64,000 nt of DNA, taken from NCBI RefSeq assembly GCF_016859285.1, contig NC_053413.1, positions 20,886,939-20,950,938 on the forward strand. The letters run 5' to 3'. The translations under genes and the position numbers were made by a program. The notes beneath the pieces are model-generated. The model was not told where the DNA came from, searched no databases, and worked only from the letters and a program-made list of their open reading frames with translations. Of the stretch, positions 62,977 to 64,000 are shown one piece after another (positions within the stretch are counted from its first letter, which is position 1; each line of letters opens with the position of its first letter). Source of the stretch: Xiphias gladius (taxonomy: Eukaryota; Chordata; Actinopteri; Istiophoriformes; Xiphiidae).

Positions 62977-63689
62977 GTAATGAGCTACAACAGTTTCCCC
63001 TTGACAAATATATTTGAGTAAGAATAACCAGTGAATAATAGGATGCAAAAGGAATTCTTAACCAGAGCACAAGAAAGCCCTTTTCTCACCGCATGCCGTG
63101 ATGCCTAAACCCTAGACGGCATTGAGATGAATTGGAGTAGGTGGAATCATTATGAGAACCATGGCAGGAGAAATACTGGCAGAAAAGCACTTCCAACAGT
63201 CTATATGCCTCAGCCTCAACCGCTGAGCTGTGCCTTTGTGATAAATCAATTTCCATAAGGCGCTTTATGAGTAAGACAGCTGTGCTTATTGTTCTTATTA
63301 AAAACATGAATGTGAGATATTCCATTCATCTGAGGTCACCGTAATAGTTTCCTCGGGCTGGTTTACAGGGGAGCCATGGCTGGAAGGGAGATGTGCCTGA
63401 GAGGGCTAGATGTGTGAGTCAGGGGAGAGTAAGTGGCTGTGTCTTTTAAGTTGGCAGGGGTGTTTAGTCTTAGCCTTAGCCGGATGCTTGTGGCTGTATT
63501 TGTCTGCCACGCTGAGGAAAGAATTTCAGCAGCACCGTTCAGGAATCAAAAGGATGAATGTCCTTCTGTCGTAAATTGCTGCTTTTTAGGATGGTGCCAT
63601 TTTGGTGGTTTAAACCTCAAACACAAAGACCGTCAAAACCCCCACATTTATGTACTTTGTGCGCATGACTAGTGCAAATAATTTAAATA
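62977..63689 (+). other. vav3 intron sequence after the last exon seen
   Basis: No exon or other gene is recognised. The SH3-coding exons expected next (GLPKM-type start) are not present up to the window end. Confidence 0.6.
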
Positions 63690-64000
63690 ATCACTAAATG
63701 GCTGGTTCACCCAAACTACAAAAAACACATCTCCTCCCTTGCCTGTATTATCTATCCCAGGTGGTTTTGTTTGCCTGGGTTTTGAAGTATCTGCTTCTGA
63801 TGTTTCTGCTGTCACCCCAATACATTGGAGTTGTGATTGAGACTTTTTTTTTTGTGGTGCTCAGATCACTGAAAAATGGGATGTAGAGAACAACTCTACA
63901 GCAGCCAAATCTTGTTTTTCGCTGAACCCCAGTGGTTTAATTTGTCACCCTGCTGCAGTGATGTTAAAAGTGAACTCCAGGGTGTGTCAGTACACTGTTA
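63690..64000. repeat. interspersed repeat, cut by window end
   Basis: Contains atggctggttcacccaaact, tctgctgtcaccccaataca and gctcagatcactgaaaaatg, phrases I associate with a common fish repeat. Only its first 300 bases are present. Confidence 0.5.

Noticed and set aside
63086-63325. 79-codon - strand frame near the window end
   Set aside because: No similarity and no splice signals. The strand is opposite to vav3 and the region looks like plain intron.

Overview
This is vertebrate, almost certainly teleost fish, nuclear DNA. The genes are split into many short exons with GT-AG introns. The encoded proteins align along their length with human TMEM59, LRRC42, YIPF1, NDC1, DCAF8 and VAV3. The non-coding DNA is AT-rich, full of CA/GT microsatellites, and carries interspersed repeats of kinds I know from percomorph fishes. 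Protein names rest on remembered sequences; no database search was run. Exon ends were placed by hand from splice consensus and reading frame, and codon phase is consistent along every gene model.

Layout: (1) 1-3240, tmem59 (+), missing its first exon. (2) 4548-6549, lrrc42 (-), complete, 406 aa, tail to tail with tmem59. (3) 7551-11430, yipf1 (+), complete, 305 aa, head to head with lrrc42. (4) 12822-13580, an intronless 252-codon coiled-coil reading frame that I cannot name. (5) 14148-23318, ndc1 (+), complete, 669 aa, 18 coding exons, including one GC-AG intron. (6) about 24446-33000, dcaf8 (-), complete, 611 aa, 12 coding exons, tail to tail with ndc1. (7) 35680 to beyond the window end, vav3 (+): 19 coding exons cover the CH, acidic, DH, PH and C1 parts; the SH3-SH2-SH3 part lies outside.

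The genes do not form a pathway. They are housekeeping or signalling genes: Golgi glycosylation and autophagy (tmem59), Golgi membrane traffic (yipf1), nuclear pore assembly (ndc1), CUL4-DDB1 ubiquitin ligase targeting (dcaf8) and Rho/Rac activation (vav3). The tmem59-lrrc42-yipf1-ndc1 block matches human 1p32.3. dcaf8 and vav3 have human counterparts elsewhere on chromosome 1, so a rearrangement point is inferred between about 23.3 and 24.4 kb.

I found no convincing new biological system. The items most worth a second look are a perfect 48-bp inverted repeat with a 14-nt spacer in a vav3 intron, the unnamed single-exon coiled-coil gene with an LC8-like motif and a second such motif just past its stop in another frame, a repeat family with inverted composite copies, and the GC-AG intron of ndc1.
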